From NCBI RefSeq assembly GCF_017355875.1, contig NZ_JAFEWC010000002.1, positions 248,001 through 312,000 on the forward strand: a stretch of 64,000 nucleotides of DNA, given 5' to 3'. Made by a program: the position numbers and the translations under genes. The notes below the pieces were generated by a model. It was given only the letters and a program-made list of their open reading frames with translations. It was not told the origin of the DNA and searched no databases. This DNA is from Aridibaculum aurantiacum. Lineage in GTDB: Bacteria; Bacteroidota; Bacteroidia; Chitinophagales; Chitinophagaceae. Below are positions 47,490 to 56,803 of the stretch, piece after piece. How positions within the stretch are numbered: the first letter of the stretch is position 1; each line of letters begins with the position of its first letter.

Positions 47490-47963
47490 ATGGCAGTAAA
47501 AGAAGGCGGTAAAGCTCCGGCATTTAAAGGCGTAGACCAGGATGGAAAAACTATTTCTCTTGCAGATTATAAAGGAAAGAAGGTGGTAATGTTTTTTTAC
47601 CCTCGCGACAATACACCCACCTGTACTGTTCAGGCATGTAACCTGCGCGACAATTTTGGGCTGCTACAGCAAGAAGGTTTCCACGTTATTGGCATTAGCA
47701 CCGATAGCGTTAAAAGCCATAAAAAATTTGAGCAAAAGTTCAGTTTGCCTTTTCCCCTTATAGCCGATGAAGACCTTGTTATTGTTCAAAAATATGATGT
47801 GTGGGGTGAGAAGAAGTTCATGGGTAAGACCTTTGATGGCATCCATCGCACCACTTTCATCATAGATGAAGAAGGTAAAATCAGGAAGATCATTAAGAAG
47901 CCAAACACAAAAGATCACGCACAGGAAATAATAACAGCGTGGAATGATTCATTAGGCGGTTGA
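47490..47963 (+). CDS. bcp: Thioredoxin-dependent thiol peroxidase (Bcp/PrxQ)
   Basis: 157 residues, cytosolic peroxiredoxin that reduces hydroperoxides. Peroxidatic Cys45 lies in FFYPRDNTPTCTVQAC, and Cys50, five residues later, is the resolving cysteine typical of the PrxQ/Bcp group. The rest of the fold (VIGISTDSVKSHKKFEQKF, HRTTFIIDEEGKI) is standard. Transcribed divergently from the alpha-2-macroglobulin gene across a 104-nt spacer. Confidence 0.96.
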   Translation: MAVKEGGKAPAFKGVDQDGKTISLADYKGKKVVMFFYPRDNTPTCTVQACNLRDNFGLLQQEGFHVIGISTDSVKSHKKFEQKFSLPFPLIADEDLVIVQKYDVWGEKKFMGKTFDGIHRTTFIIDEEGKIRKIIKKPNTKDHAQEIITAWNDSLGG

Positions 47964-48108
47964 TGTTGTTTTTGTTGTCATGCCTCTGTGGCAACCTGCT
48001 CTTATCAGGCATATTTTATAAAACAGAAGGAAGCAACTATAGGGGAGCATAAAAAGTTAATATATTCGTCCTACCCCCACTTATTATTCCAATTTCAACC
48101 TGATCCTA

Positions 48109-48429
48109 ATGACTATAGTACGAATTAAGGAGAATTCGTGGCTGGCAAAAATGGCTGCCAGGCAACTTAAAGCAAACAAAGTGGCTATGGTTTTGGGTAG
48201 CACCATCCATTTGTGGGAGGCCTCTAAAGAAGAATTTTTAAATAATAAAAAGTGGGTACGGCACGAAGTGGCTCATGTAAAACAATACCAGCGCCTGGGC
48301 TTTGTTCGCTTCATTTTCCTATACCTTATTGAAACCTTCAGCAAAGGGTATGAGCATAACAGCTTTGAGGTAGATGCCCGCAAGAAGGAAAGGGATGTGA
48401 ATGTGATGCAGGGAGTCGAGTTCAGTTAA
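48109..48429 (+). CDS. Small HExxH protein, DUF4157-like
   Basis: 106 residues with no signal peptide. A HEVAH motif (52-56) fits a zinc-metallopeptidase-type helix. WVRHEVAHVKQYQRLGFVRF and FEVDARKKE match the pattern of DUF4157-like proteins, where the third metal ligand would come from the FEVDAR region. The protein is far too small for a full peptidase and may be a minimal zincin or a degenerate one. Its stop codon overlaps that of birA on the other strand. Confidence 0.75.
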   Translation: MTIVRIKENSWLAKMAARQLKANKVAMVLGSTIHLWEASKEEFLNNKKWVRHEVAHVKQYQRLGFVRFIFLYLIETFSKGYEHNSFEVDARKKERDVNVMQGVEFS

Positions 48430-49178
48430 CTCAAGATCCATTCAACGGAACCGAACGGGATAGCGGTCACACTGCCGGTGTAAATAAGTAGCTCACCCTG
48501 TTCGTTCACGCCGAGAACTTTTGCTTCAATTACTGCATTGTCTTTTTTAAGCCTTACCAGTTCGTTGCTTTTATACAGTCGTTGGTTATAATCCTGCAGT
48601 ATTTGAGCCAGGTTACCTTCTGCTAGTTGTCTCCATCGTGCTTCCAGGCAACCACAAAGCTGTTTGGCCAGATTAACAATGTCAAACGTTTTCCCGGTCA
48701 GTTGCTTCAGCGAAACCGGGTTTGGTAAAGAAGGATCAAATGAAACCTGGTTGATATTTATCCCGATGCCGATAATGGCAAACTTCCACTCAGCGCCTTG
48801 CAAAACGTTCTCAATTAAAATTCCGCCTGCCTTTCTGTCTTTCCAATAAAGGTCGTTCGGCCATTTAATGCAAGTATATTGTGGGGCATGTACCAGGAAA
48901 AAGTCGTGGCAGGCTAATGCCACCAGCATGCTTAGATAAAATTGTTGAGCTATTTGCAAACCTGGGGGTACTACGGCTATACTAATGGCCAGGTTCTCAC
49001 CTGGGGCATCTTTCCAAGATTTTCCGCGCTGGCCGCGGCCTGCCGTTTGATGCTTTGCTAGCCATGCTGTACCATGGTCTGCCAAAGAGGCTTGCACCTG
49101 TGCCATGGCATAGTTGTTGGAACTATCAACAGTATCCAGTTGTATAAGCGGTGTGCCTATTGGAGTTACAGGTGGCAA
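48426..49178 (-). CDS. birA: Biotin-[acetyl-CoA-carboxylase] ligase, class I
   Basis: 250 residues. Attaches biotin to carrier proteins such as the acetyl-CoA carboxylase subunit. Motifs: biotinyl-AMP loop AGRGQRGKSW (GRGQRG at 47-52), KWPNDLYW (105-109 onward), KAGGILIE and IGIGININ. No N-terminal DNA-binding domain, so enzyme only and not a repressor. The start is a TTG at 49178: conserved residues LIQLDTVDSSNNYA begin at residue 11 and no ATG lies nearby upstream. Stop codons of birA and the converging small gene share the palindrome TTAA. Confidence 0.94.
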   Translation of the reverse strand: MPPVTPIGTPLIQLDTVDSSNNYAMAQVQASLADHGTAWLAKHQTAGRGQRGKSWKDAPGENLAISIAVVPPGLQIAQQFYLSMLVALACHDFFLVHAPQYTCIKWPNDLYWKDRKAGGILIENVLQGAEWKFAIIGIGININQVSFDPSLPNPVSLKQLTGKTFDIVNLAKQLCGCLEARWRQLAEGNLAQILQDYNQRLYKSNELVRLKKDNAVIEAKVLGVNEQGELLIYTGSVTAIPFGSVEWILS

Positions 49179-49370
49179 AGAATTACTATTTTTGCCGCGA
49201 AGTTATAGAAGGAAGTGCCGGTTTAACAATTGGTAGTACACGGTTTCCAAAAAACAAACGGAAATTTGTTGCTGGACTAAGATGAAAACATCCCTGATCG
49301 TTTATATTCTAAGCCCTCTTAATTGTATTTGATACTTATTTAAAAAAGAATTTATTTGGAACCACTTGAA

Positions 49371-49760
49371 ATGTTGTCGAACCGGAAAAAGAACCCGGCT
49401 ACTAAGATCAACAGGAACTCAAAGCTTTTTAAGACAATCATAAAAGCCATACAGGAAAAAAAAGGTGAAAACATTGTTTCGCTCGACCTTCGTAAGATTC
49501 ATGAAGCGGTAGCGGACTTTTTTATTATATGTGAGGCCACCAACCCGCAGCAACTACGTGCGATAGGTGAATCGGTAGAAGAAGAAGTGAAAAAACAATG
49601 TGATGAACTACCTTACAAGCATGAAGGTTACCAGGCACTACAATGGATACTAATTGATTATGTAAATATTGTAGTACATGTGATGCTACCCGAACCACGC
49701 AAATTCTATGGATTAGAAGAAATGTGGAGCGATGCTGAACGCATGGAACACGAAGGGTAA
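49371..49760 (+). CDS. rsfS: Ribosomal silencing factor RsfS
   Basis: 129 residues from ATG 49371; a TTG five codons earlier is possible. RsfS (Iojap family) binds ribosomal protein uL14 and blocks subunit joining in poor nutrient conditions. Core visible: KAIQEKKGENIVSLDLRKI, ADFFIICEATNPQQLRAIGE, WILIDYVNIVVHVMLPEPRK and terminal YGLEEMWSDAE. It precedes ftsH by 54 nt, a gene order often seen in Bacteroidota. Confidence 0.96.
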   Translation: MLSNRKKNPATKINRNSKLFKTIIKAIQEKKGENIVSLDLRKIHEAVADFFIICEATNPQQLRAIGESVEEEVKKQCDELPYKHEGYQALQWILIDYVNIVVHVMLPEPRKFYGLEEMWSDAERMEHEG

Positions 49761-49814
49761 ACCTTTTTCGCCCGTACATACACGGGAATAAAATATCTAA
49801 CAGAGAAGACATTT

Positions 49815-51884
49815 ATGGCACAAGACGATAAAAAACCTAGAGATATCAGAAACATCCCAGGTATCCCATCAGGCGATGACAAACCATCGCGGAAGGGACC
49901 AAAGTTTAGCATATACTGGATCTATGCGATCATTGCTGTGGTTCTGATAGGAGCCCAGTTTTTTAATATGACACCCGACGCGGTCAGGACTACAGAGCTT
50001 GAATTCAGGCAGCAGATGCTTGCTAAAGGCGATGTAGAAAAACTTGATCTTGTAAAAAACAAGGAACTTGTTCGTGTCTACGTTAAAAAAGAAGCATTAT
50101 CCAAACCATTCTATTCACAGAAAATAAAGCGACCATCTACCGGCGTTGCCCGTGGACCGCATTTCGAATTTTCTGTAACAGACTGGGAAAGTTTTAATGC
50201 TGCACAGACCAAGTTTTACAATGATCCTACGGCTAATCCACTGCAGATACAGCAGGTACCGGAGAATGTAATTAACGAAGGCGAATGGTTTGGACCAGTA
50301 GCCAACACATTAGTTACCATCTTGCTTTTTGTGGGTCTTTGGGTATTGCTAATGCGTAAAATGGGTGGCCCTGCCGGTGGTGGTGGACCAGGCGGTATCT
50401 TCAATATCGGTAAATCGAAAGCTACTTTATTTGAAAAAGGTACACGTGTAAACATAAATTTTGGTGATGTAGCCGGTTTGGACGAAGCCAAAGTTGAGGT
50501 AATGGAGATCGTGGACTTTTTGAAGAACCCAAAGAAATATACTGCGCTCGGTGGTAAAATTCCAAAGGGTGCTCTGTTGGTAGGCCCTCCGGGTACTGGT
50601 AAAACCTTACTGGCAAAAGCCATGGCAGGTGAAGCACAGGTGCCTTTCTTTAGCCTTAGCGGTAGCGATTTCGTAGAAATGTTTGTGGGTGTGGGTGCAA
50701 GCCGTGTTCGCGACCTGTTCAAGCAAGCTCGTGAAAAAGCACCATGTATCATTTTCATTGATGAGATAGATGCAATCGGTCGTGCTCGTGGCAGAAATGC
50801 AATAATGAGTAACGATGAGCGTGAGAATACCCTGAACCAGTTGCTGGTTGAGATGGATGGATTTGGAACGGACATTGGCATTATCATACTAGCGGCAACC
50901 AACAGGCCGGATGTACTGGATACAGCTTTACTTCGCCCGGGTCGTTTTGACAGGCAGATCTCTATTGATCGCCCGGATGTAAAAGGACGTGAAGCTATTT
51001 TCAAAGTGCACCTGAAGCCGATAAAGATCTCAGAAACTTTAGATATTCATAAGCTGGCTGAGCAGACACCTGGTTTCGCGGGTGCTGATATTGCTAACGT
51101 TTGTAACGAAGCTGCTTTGATTGCAGCCCGTAAAGACAAGCAAGCTGTTGATATGAGCGATTTCCAGGATGCTATTGATCGTGTTATCGGTGGTTTGGAG
51201 AAGAAGAACAAGATCATTCTTCCTGAAGAGAAAGAGATCATTGCTTACCACGAAGCCGGACATGCTATCTGTGGTTGGTTCCTTGAGCATGCTTACCCGC
51301 TGCTTAAAGTTACCATTGTACCACGTGGTACAGCAGCTTTAGGCTACGCCCAGTATACTCCAAAAGAGCAATATCTATATAATACAGATCAACTGTTCGA
51401 CCAGATATGTATGACCCTTGGTGGACGTGCGGCAGAACAGATCTTCTTCGGTAAAATATCTACCGGTGCAAGTAATGACCTGCAGCAGATCACCAAAATG
51501 GCTTACTCTATGGTTACTGTTTATGGTATGAATGATCGTGTAGGTAACATCAGCTTCTACGATCCACAGGCAGATAATTCTTTCACCAAACCATACAGCG
51601 AGGAAACAGGTAAAATAATAGATGATGAAGTAAGAAAGCTGATTGCTTCTGCTTACGAGTCTACCATTCGCCTACTTACTGAAAAGCGCAATGAAGTTGA
51701 GATACTGGCAAAAGAACTTCTTGAAAAAGAAGTATTATTCCAGAGTGATGTAGAAAAGCTAATTGGTAAAAGGCCTTACGACGATAAGAAACTACTGGAT
51801 GTAGCACACCAGGAACAGAATAGTGAACTTAGCGCTCCACCTGAAAAAACGGTGATAGATGCTACTTCAACAGAATTACCATGA
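49815..51884 (+). CDS. ftsH: ATP-dependent zinc metalloprotease FtsH
   Basis: 689 residues, membrane-anchored AAA+ protease. Two membrane segments (about 33-50 and 163-181) flank a periplasmic domain. A glycine-rich linker leads to the AAA module with Walker A GPPGTGKT (257-264), Walker B IIFIDE (312-317), and the second region of homology [18 protein letters not shown]. The zinc site HEAGH is at 479-483. It degrades unassembled membrane proteins and short-lived cytosolic substrates. Its stop codon overlaps the start of the next gene by 4 nt (ATGA), indicating translational coupling. Confidence 0.98.
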   Translation: MAQDDKKPRDIRNIPGIPSGDDKPSRKGPKFSIYWIYAIIAVVLIGAQFFNMTPDAVRTTELEFRQQMLAKGDVEKLDLVKNKELVRVYVKKEALSKPFYSQKIKRPSTGVARGPHFEFSVTDWESFNAAQTKFYNDPTANPLQIQQVPENVINEGEWFGPVANTLVTILLFVGLWVLLMRKMGGPAGGGGPGGIFNIGKSKATLFEKGTRVNINFGDVAGLDEAKVEVMEIVDFLKNPKKYTALGGKIPKGALLVGPPGTGKTLLAKAMAGEAQVPFFSLSGSDFVEMFVGVGASRVRDLFKQAREKAPCIIFIDEIDAIGRARGRNAIMSNDERENTLNQLLVEMDGFGTDIGIIILAATNRPDVLDTALLRPGRFDRQISIDRPDVKGREAIFKVHLKPIKISETLDIHKLAEQTPGFAGADIANVCNEAALIAARKDKQAVDMSDFQDAIDRVIGGLEKKNKIILPEEKEIIAYHEAGHAICGWFLEHAYPLLKVTIVPRGTAALGYAQYTPKEQYLYNTDQLFDQICMTLGGRAAEQIFFGKISTGASNDLQQITKMAYSMVTVYGMNDRVGNISFYDPQADNSFTKPYSEETGKIIDDEVRKLIASAYESTIRLLTEKRNEVEILAKELLEKEVLFQSDVEKLIGKRPYDDKKLLDVAHQEQNSELSAPPEKTVIDATSTELP

Positions 51885-52519
51885 AAGTAACTTCAGCAAA
51901 AGAAAACATACTGAAGAAAATAAGACAGGCACTGGCGAACCCAGTGCCTGTTCCCTTTCCGCAAAGTGAGGGAGTTAATAGTGTATTTCAGCCCCTGGAA
52001 AAGGAGATAGAGGTGGAGTTTGCTGAGAACTTCACCAGCCTGCAAGGAAAATTCTCTTTTTGTGCTGATGAGCGTGAGTTGGCGGGGCAGTTGGTTGAGT
52101 TTGTAAAAGCCAGGCCTGCATCTAAAATCTTTTGTAATGAACCTGCGGTGGTTCAAACTCTTCAGCAAAATGGTTTTGACCATTTCAACTCAACTGACCT
52201 CAGCAGCTGCACTGCTGCAATAACCACCTGCGAATTACTCATTGCCCGTACCGGCAGCATCTTATTATCTTCTGCCCTGGCAAGTGGACGAACTGCAAGT
52301 GTATATGCACCGGTGCATATCTGCATAGCATATACCGACCAGTTGGTGTACGATATCAGGCATGGACTGCAGATCATGAAAGAGAAATATGGAGGATCAT
52401 TGCCATCACTGATCAGCCTGGCCACAGGTCCCAGCCGTACTGCCGATATAGAAAAAACGCTGGTTGTAGGCGTGCATGGCCCAAAAGAGGTTTACGTATT
52501 CCTGGTCGACAGGTCGTAA
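51881..52519 (+). CDS. LUD-domain protein (LutC/YkgG-like)
   Basis: 212 residues. LUD fold with conserved LLIARTGSILLSS and the C-terminal SLATGPSRTADIEKTLVVGV followed by HGP. LutC belongs to the lactate-utilisation complex LutABC, but LutA and LutB are not here. In Bacteroidota a stand-alone LUD gene commonly follows ftsH, so the role may differ from lactate oxidation. It overlaps ftsH by 4 nt and is presumably co-translated. Confidence 0.92.
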   Translation: MKVTSAKENILKKIRQALANPVPVPFPQSEGVNSVFQPLEKEIEVEFAENFTSLQGKFSFCADERELAGQLVEFVKARPASKIFCNEPAVVQTLQQNGFDHFNSTDLSSCTAAITTCELLIARTGSILLSSALASGRTASVYAPVHICIAYTDQLVYDIRHGLQIMKEKYGGSLPSLISLATGPSRTADIEKTLVVGVHGPKEVYVFLVDRS

Positions 52520-52609
52520 CAAGAATTGGAAATATGCCATAGACATCCTTTACCTCATTTCTCTTGCCTGAAGTAATGTAATAAGCAATACCTCGCTTAT
52601 CTTTAGCAC

Positions 52610-53038
52610 ATGGAAAATGCAGTTACTCAAATCTTTGTATATGGTTCATTGCGCAGTGGCTTCAAGCATCCTGCTTATGACTACGTAAGTAAATACTTCA
52701 CCTTTATTAGCAATGCTAAAGTGAGGGGTTGCCTGTACGACATGGGTAGTTTTCCTGCTGCCTTGCCTTGTGAAGATGATTCTTTCATCATTGGAGAGCT
52801 GTATGACCTGAAGGAAGATGCTGATTTTTCGTGGGCTATCGAACAGCTGGACGAATACGAAGGTGTGAATCCTGAAGAGGGGGAAACAGCAATGTATCGT
52901 AGAGACGTAACAGAAGTTTTTTATAACGACACTTCTACAACAGCTTATATCTATTGGTTCAACGGAGATGTTACCGGGAATCCCATCATAGCTTCAGGAG
53001 ATGTGCTGCAGTTTATACAACAAAAGAGTAAGCTGTAA
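52610..53038 (+). CDS. Gamma-glutamylcyclotransferase-like protein (AIG2 family)
   Basis: 142 residues, cytosolic. The BtrG-like beta-barrel signature FVYGSLRSGF lies at 9-18, and a candidate catalytic Glu is in LDEYEG (Glu82 or Glu84). MYRRDVTEV and AYIYWFNGDV complete the fold. Such enzymes release 5-oxoproline from gamma-glutamyl amines, but the substrate here is unknown. The stop overlaps the start of the next gene (TAATG), so both are one operon. Confidence 0.9.
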   Translation: MENAVTQIFVYGSLRSGFKHPAYDYVSKYFTFISNAKVRGCLYDMGSFPAALPCEDDSFIIGELYDLKEDADFSWAIEQLDEYEGVNPEEGETAMYRRDVTEVFYNDTSTTAYIYWFNGDVTGNPIIASGDVLQFIQQKSKL

Positions 53039-53796
53039 TGCAATTGCCTGTTGGTAAAAAAGTTTATTTCCTTTCCGATTTTCATCTTGGTACCCCTGGC
53101 CATGCTGCTAGTCTTCAACGCGAAAAGAAAATTGTAGCATTCCTTAATGAGATACAAGAAACAGCCGCTGCAATATTTATAGTAGGCGACATGTTTGACT
53201 TTTGGTTTGAGTACAAACATGTAGTACCAAAAGGTTATGTGCGCATACTGGGAAAGCTAGCTGAACTTACCGATGCCGGTATTCCAGTTCATTTCTTTGT
53301 TGGCAACCACGACATGTGGATGCGTGGTTACTTCGAGAACGAATTGAATATTCCGGTTTACCACGAGCCAAAGGTTTTCCACTTCAATGATAAGAAGTTT
53401 TTTGTTGGTCATGGCGATGGACTCGGTCCCGGTGATCATGGTTATAAAATGCTTAAATCAGTTTTCCGGAACAGGTTTTGCCAATGGTTGTTCGGATTAT
53501 TGCATCCATCGTGGGGTATAGGCCTGGCTAATTATTCCAGTAGGTCGAGCAGGAAAAAGACTGGTGCCTCCGATGAGCATTTTTTAGGCGATGATAAAGA
53601 ATGGCTGATCATTTTTAGCCGTGAAATGTTGGCTAAAGAACATATTGATTATTTCATTTTCGGTCATCGGCATCTTCCTCTCAACCATCCACTAACCGAC
53701 ACCAGCAGGTACATAAACCTAGGAGACTGGATCCGGTATTTTACCTACGCTGAATTTGATGGAAATGATGTTGAGCTGAAATATTGGGAGAAGTAA
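53038..53796 (+). CDS. lpxH: UDP-2,3-diacylglucosamine diphosphatase-like phosphoesterase
   Basis: 252 residues. Calcineurin-type phosphoesterase with metal ligands in SDFHLG (Asp14, His16), GDMFDFW (Asp51), GNHD (90-92), GHGDG (from 124) and FGHRHLP. The GDMFDFW sequence is typical of LpxH, which hydrolyses UDP-2,3-diacylglucosamine in lipid A synthesis. Other lpx genes are not adjacent. An LpxH-like paralogue of different function is possible, but the motif set is complete. Confidence 0.85.
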   Translation: MQLPVGKKVYFLSDFHLGTPGHAASLQREKKIVAFLNEIQETAAAIFIVGDMFDFWFEYKHVVPKGYVRILGKLAELTDAGIPVHFFVGNHDMWMRGYFENELNIPVYHEPKVFHFNDKKFFVGHGDGLGPGDHGYKMLKSVFRNRFCQWLFGLLHPSWGIGLANYSSRSSRKKTGASDEHFLGDDKEWLIIFSREMLAKEHIDYFIFGHRHLPLNHPLTDTSRYINLGDWIRYFTYAEFDGNDVELKYWEK

Positions 53797-53821
53797 CCTC
53801 TGCAATTAATTTGAATAAACA

Positions 53822-54643
53822 TTGAAAAGAATCTTGTTCATATATATGATGGTGATGTTTTCAGCTGCAACAATGGCTGCAGGTGATAGCACACTTCATT
53901 TAAAACTGCAGCGGGTTTATCCTGAGGTGATTTCTGATTTCACCACCGATAACCTTGGCAATATCTACCTTGTTTCCACTTCCAACCATGTAAAGAAAAT
54001 TGATGAAAAAGGCGACTCGCTGGCAGTGTATAACGATGTTCGCCGCTATGGTAAAATATCATCGGTAGATGCTACCAACCCACTGAAGGTGTTGGTGTTC
54101 TTCAAAGATTTTTCGACCATTGCCGTACTTGATCGGCAACTGAGTGTGCGTAAAACAATTGACCTGCGAAGGCAGAATATCCTGCAGGTAAAGGCTGTCA
54201 CCACCAGTTACGACAACAATATCTGGTTGTATGACGAGATGGAAGCCAAACTAAAAAAGCTCGATGATAATGGACGTGTAATGCTTGAATCGGTAGATAT
54301 GAGGCAGGTGTTTGATGTGGCTCCATCGCCGGAAGCATTATTCGATCGCGATGGTTTTTTGTATATGTACGACACCACAAAAGGCTTATTGGTTTTTGAT
54401 TATTATGGCGCACAAAAACAGAAGCACGGATTGCCGGTAATTCAAGATCTGCAGGTTATAGATAAACAAACCGTTACCGGGCGTGATAATGACCGCATCT
54501 TGCTGTACAAGCCTGCTACTTTACAACTCTATTCTTTTAAGGCTTTTGCTGATCCGGCTGTGTATAAGAAGATAAGGTTCAACGATAAAAAAGTATATGC
54601 CCTTACTAAGGAAGGTAAGCTGGAACTTTACTATGTACAATAG
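53822..54643 (+). CDS. Secreted beta-propeller-like protein, unknown function
   Basis: 273 residues. Start is TTG at 53822: an in-frame stop is two codons upstream and the TTG gives a good signal peptide (basic KR, hydrophobic core, cut near AMAAGD), while the first ATG would trim the basic N-terminus. The mature part has repeated short strand blocks such as DNLGNIYLVS, DNNIWLYD, DRDGFLYMYD and KKVYALTKEGKLELYY, as in NHL-like propellers. Function unknown. It follows lpxH by 25 nt and may be co-transcribed. Confidence 0.78.
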   Translation: MKRILFIYMMVMFSAATMAAGDSTLHLKLQRVYPEVISDFTTDNLGNIYLVSTSNHVKKIDEKGDSLAVYNDVRRYGKISSVDATNPLKVLVFFKDFSTIAVLDRQLSVRKTIDLRRQNILQVKAVTTSYDNNIWLYDEMEAKLKKLDDNGRVMLESVDMRQVFDVAPSPEALFDRDGFLYMYDTTKGLLVFDYYGAQKQKHGLPVIQDLQVIDKQTVTGRDNDRILLYKPATLQLYSFKAFADPAVYKKIRFNDKKVYALTKEGKLELYYVQ

Positions 54644-54730
54644 ATCGTTAACACGCTTTCCTCCAGGCTGCTTTAGTTTTTAAATTTTCTCCTACACTCA
54701 TTCAACGTATAGCAAACTGGTATCAGAACA

Positions 54731-54754
54731 AAGATTATTTTACACGATAATCTT
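54731..54754. other. Small perfect inverted repeat before the DUF885 gene
   Basis: AAGATTAT / ATAATCTT with an 8-nt spacer, 13 nt upstream of the start codon. It could be an operator or a 5' UTR hairpin; no protein family can be tied to it. Confidence 0.4.
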
Positions 54755-54767
54755 CAAAAGGCTACAC

Positions 54768-56522
54768 ATGAAATTGATCTGCATAATTATTCTTCAGCTA
54801 TTGCTGGCACCAGTAGCATTACAAGCTCAACAGCAAAAAGTACATAAGCAAATAGCTGCCGTTTTAGATGATATAAAAAATTTCAGGGAGAAGGAATGGA
54901 AGCGGGATAGTGCACTAGGGTTTGTACTCCTTTCTCACAATGAAGAGGCCAATGCGCGTAAATATGCTTTTTACAAAGGAGCTAATGCAAAGCTGAAGGC
55001 CATCAATAAAGACACTCTTTCTTTTGACGACCAGGTAAACCTGGAGCTACTGCACCACCAGGTACTGGATGCTGTTGCTGAATACGAGTACCAGGCTTAC
55101 CTAAACCCGATTTTATCTGATGAAGGTTTTCATACCGGGCTGCCACGACGTGCCGCCATCACTATCCGCAACAACAGGGATGCAGAGCGGTACCTGAAGC
55201 AGCTACAGGATATGCCGCGCTTTGTAAATGAGTACCTGCAACTGATGCGGAAGGGTGTGGCATTAGGTATCAGTCAGCCTGCTGTTATTTTAAAAGGTTA
55301 TGAAAATACCTATGCCCAACATATAGTAGACAGTGTAGAAAAATCTGTTTTCTGGAAGCCATTTGTAAAGAAGCCTGCAACTATAACTGATGCTGACTGG
55401 CAGAAATACCAATTAGCAGGCAGAACTGCAATAGAAAAAGATGTGTTAGGAGCGTACAAGAGTATCCAGCAGTTTTTTGATAAAGAATATTTACCAAAGA
55501 CAAGGAAGTCGCTCGGTGCATCTCAATTCCCTAAGGGTAGAGCATATTACGAGGATCGGGTTCGCCATTATACAACAACCAATCTTACCTCAGAAGAAGT
55601 TTACCAAATAGGTTTGAAGGAAGTAGCAAGGATTAAAGCAGAGATGGATGCAGTAATGAAGCAGGTTAATTTCAAAGGCAGCTTCAAGGAGTTCATAGAG
55701 TTTCTTCGCACCGACCCGCAGTTTTACCCTAAGACTGCGCTGGAGCTTTTGAAAGAAGCTTCCTACATAGCTAAGAAGGTGGATGGTAAGCTTTCATCAA
55801 TGTTTGGGAAATTGCCCCGCCAGCCATATTCCGTGGCTCCCGTTCCGGATTACCTGGCGCCAACCTATACTACCGGCCGCTACTCCGGCGGAACCAATGA
55901 GTACTGGGTGAATACTTACAATCTACCAAGTCGTACATTATATACACTAGAAGCTCTTACGCTGCATGAGGCGGTACCAGGCCATCACCTGCAGACTGCT
56001 CTTTCTCGTGAGTTGGATCACCTGCCCGACTTCAGGCGCAGCTTGTACATCAACGCCTTTGGTGAAGGGTGGGGTTTGTACAGCGAATACCTTGGTCATG
56101 AGATGGGCTTTTACCAGGATCCATATAGCTTGTTTGGCCGGTTGACATACGATATGTGGCGTGCCTGCAGGCTGGTAATAGATGTAGGTGTTCACACCAA
56201 AGGATGGACACGGGAACAGGCGGTAAATTACCTGGCTGATCACACTGCATTATCTATGCATGAGGTGAATACAGAGATCAACAGGTATATATCATGGCCG
56301 GGCCAGGCACTTTCGTATAAAATTGGCGAGATCAAAATAAAGGAGATGCGCAAAAAAGCAGAGGAGGCATTGAAAGGAGACTTTGATGTGCGTGCTTTTC
56401 ACGATATGGTACTTTCAAATGGATCGGTGACTTTATCAATACTGGAAAAAATGACCGACAGGTTCATAAAGCAAGAGCTGGATAGGGTAAGTGAAAGGTC
56501 AAAAGGTGAAAACCAAAAGTAA
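54768..56522 (+). CDS. DUF885 family secreted metallopeptidase
   Basis: 584 residues with a signal peptide ending LQAQ. The DUF885 zinc motif is LHEAVPGHHLQ (HEAVPGHH at 400-407), with further ligand candidates in FGEGWGLYSEYLGHEMG. LPRRAAITIRNN and NLPSRTLYTLEALTLHEAVP are typical of the family. Probably a periplasmic zinc peptidase; substrates of the family are mostly unknown. Transcribed alone, upstream of icmF. Confidence 0.92.
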   Translation: MKLICIIILQLLLAPVALQAQQQKVHKQIAAVLDDIKNFREKEWKRDSALGFVLLSHNEEANARKYAFYKGANAKLKAINKDTLSFDDQVNLELLHHQVLDAVAEYEYQAYLNPILSDEGFHTGLPRRAAITIRNNRDAERYLKQLQDMPRFVNEYLQLMRKGVALGISQPAVILKGYENTYAQHIVDSVEKSVFWKPFVKKPATITDADWQKYQLAGRTAIEKDVLGAYKSIQQFFDKEYLPKTRKSLGASQFPKGRAYYEDRVRHYTTTNLTSEEVYQIGLKEVARIKAEMDAVMKQVNFKGSFKEFIEFLRTDPQFYPKTALELLKEASYIAKKVDGKLSSMFGKLPRQPYSVAPVPDYLAPTYTTGRYSGGTNEYWVNTYNLPSRTLYTLEALTLHEAVPGHHLQTALSRELDHLPDFRRSLYINAFGEGWGLYSEYLGHEMGFYQDPYSLFGRLTYDMWRACRLVIDVGVHTKGWTREQAVNYLADHTALSMHEVNTEINRYISWPGQALSYKIGEIKIKEMRKKAEEALKGDFDVRAFHDMVLSNGSVTLSILEKMTDRFIKQELDRVSERSKGENQK

Positions 56523-56626
56523 ATACTACCGGTACCCATTTGAGTGCAGATATTTAGGTAACAACTTCCTGGCAACAGAAGGCAAAACAATAAGCTGGGA
56601 AGCTGGTTGAAACCTTATAAACCCGA

Positions 56627-56648
56627 AGGGGCAAAACCCCTAATTTTG
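56627..56648 (+). terminator. Weak terminator after the DUF885 gene
   Basis: AGGGG-CAAAA-CCCCT stem-loop followed by AATTTT, 105 nt after the stop codon. Short stem and short U-tract. Confidence 0.45.
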
Positions 56649-56707
56649 CTGCGTCTGCTGCTTGCCGTTTCCTGCTGTATTATGTGCTGAAAAAACTACT
56701 TCAGCAG

Positions 56708-56765
56708 AAGTGTGCGACGCAACGGATGCCCGGTCATGTGCTGTCGCTGGTTCCATAAAAAAGAA
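56708..56765 (+). repeat. Bipartite repeat element, copy B (upstream of icmF)
   Basis: AAGTGTGCGACGCAA, exactly 25 variable bases, then TGGTTCCATAAAAAAGAA. It matches copy A at 18859-18916 in both conserved blocks (32 of 33 positions outside the degenerate sites) and in spacing. GCGAC in the first block can pair with GTCGC at the end of the variable part. A separate hairpin TGCTGAA / TTCAGCA lies directly upstream (56685-56706). It ends 38 nt before the icmF start. Confidence 0.65.
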
Positions 56766-56803
56766 CTCCTGCAAAGGCAGTGGCCTGAGAAAATACACAT
56801 ACA

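Noticed and set aside
47386-47523. Longer N-terminus for the alpha-2-macroglobulin protein
   Set aside because: It would overlap the bcp coding region and place extra residues before a proper signal peptide.
50216-51004. 262-residue reading frame opposite ftsH
   Set aside because: It lies wholly antisense to the conserved AAA region, has low-complexity Ser/Pro composition, and resembles no protein family.
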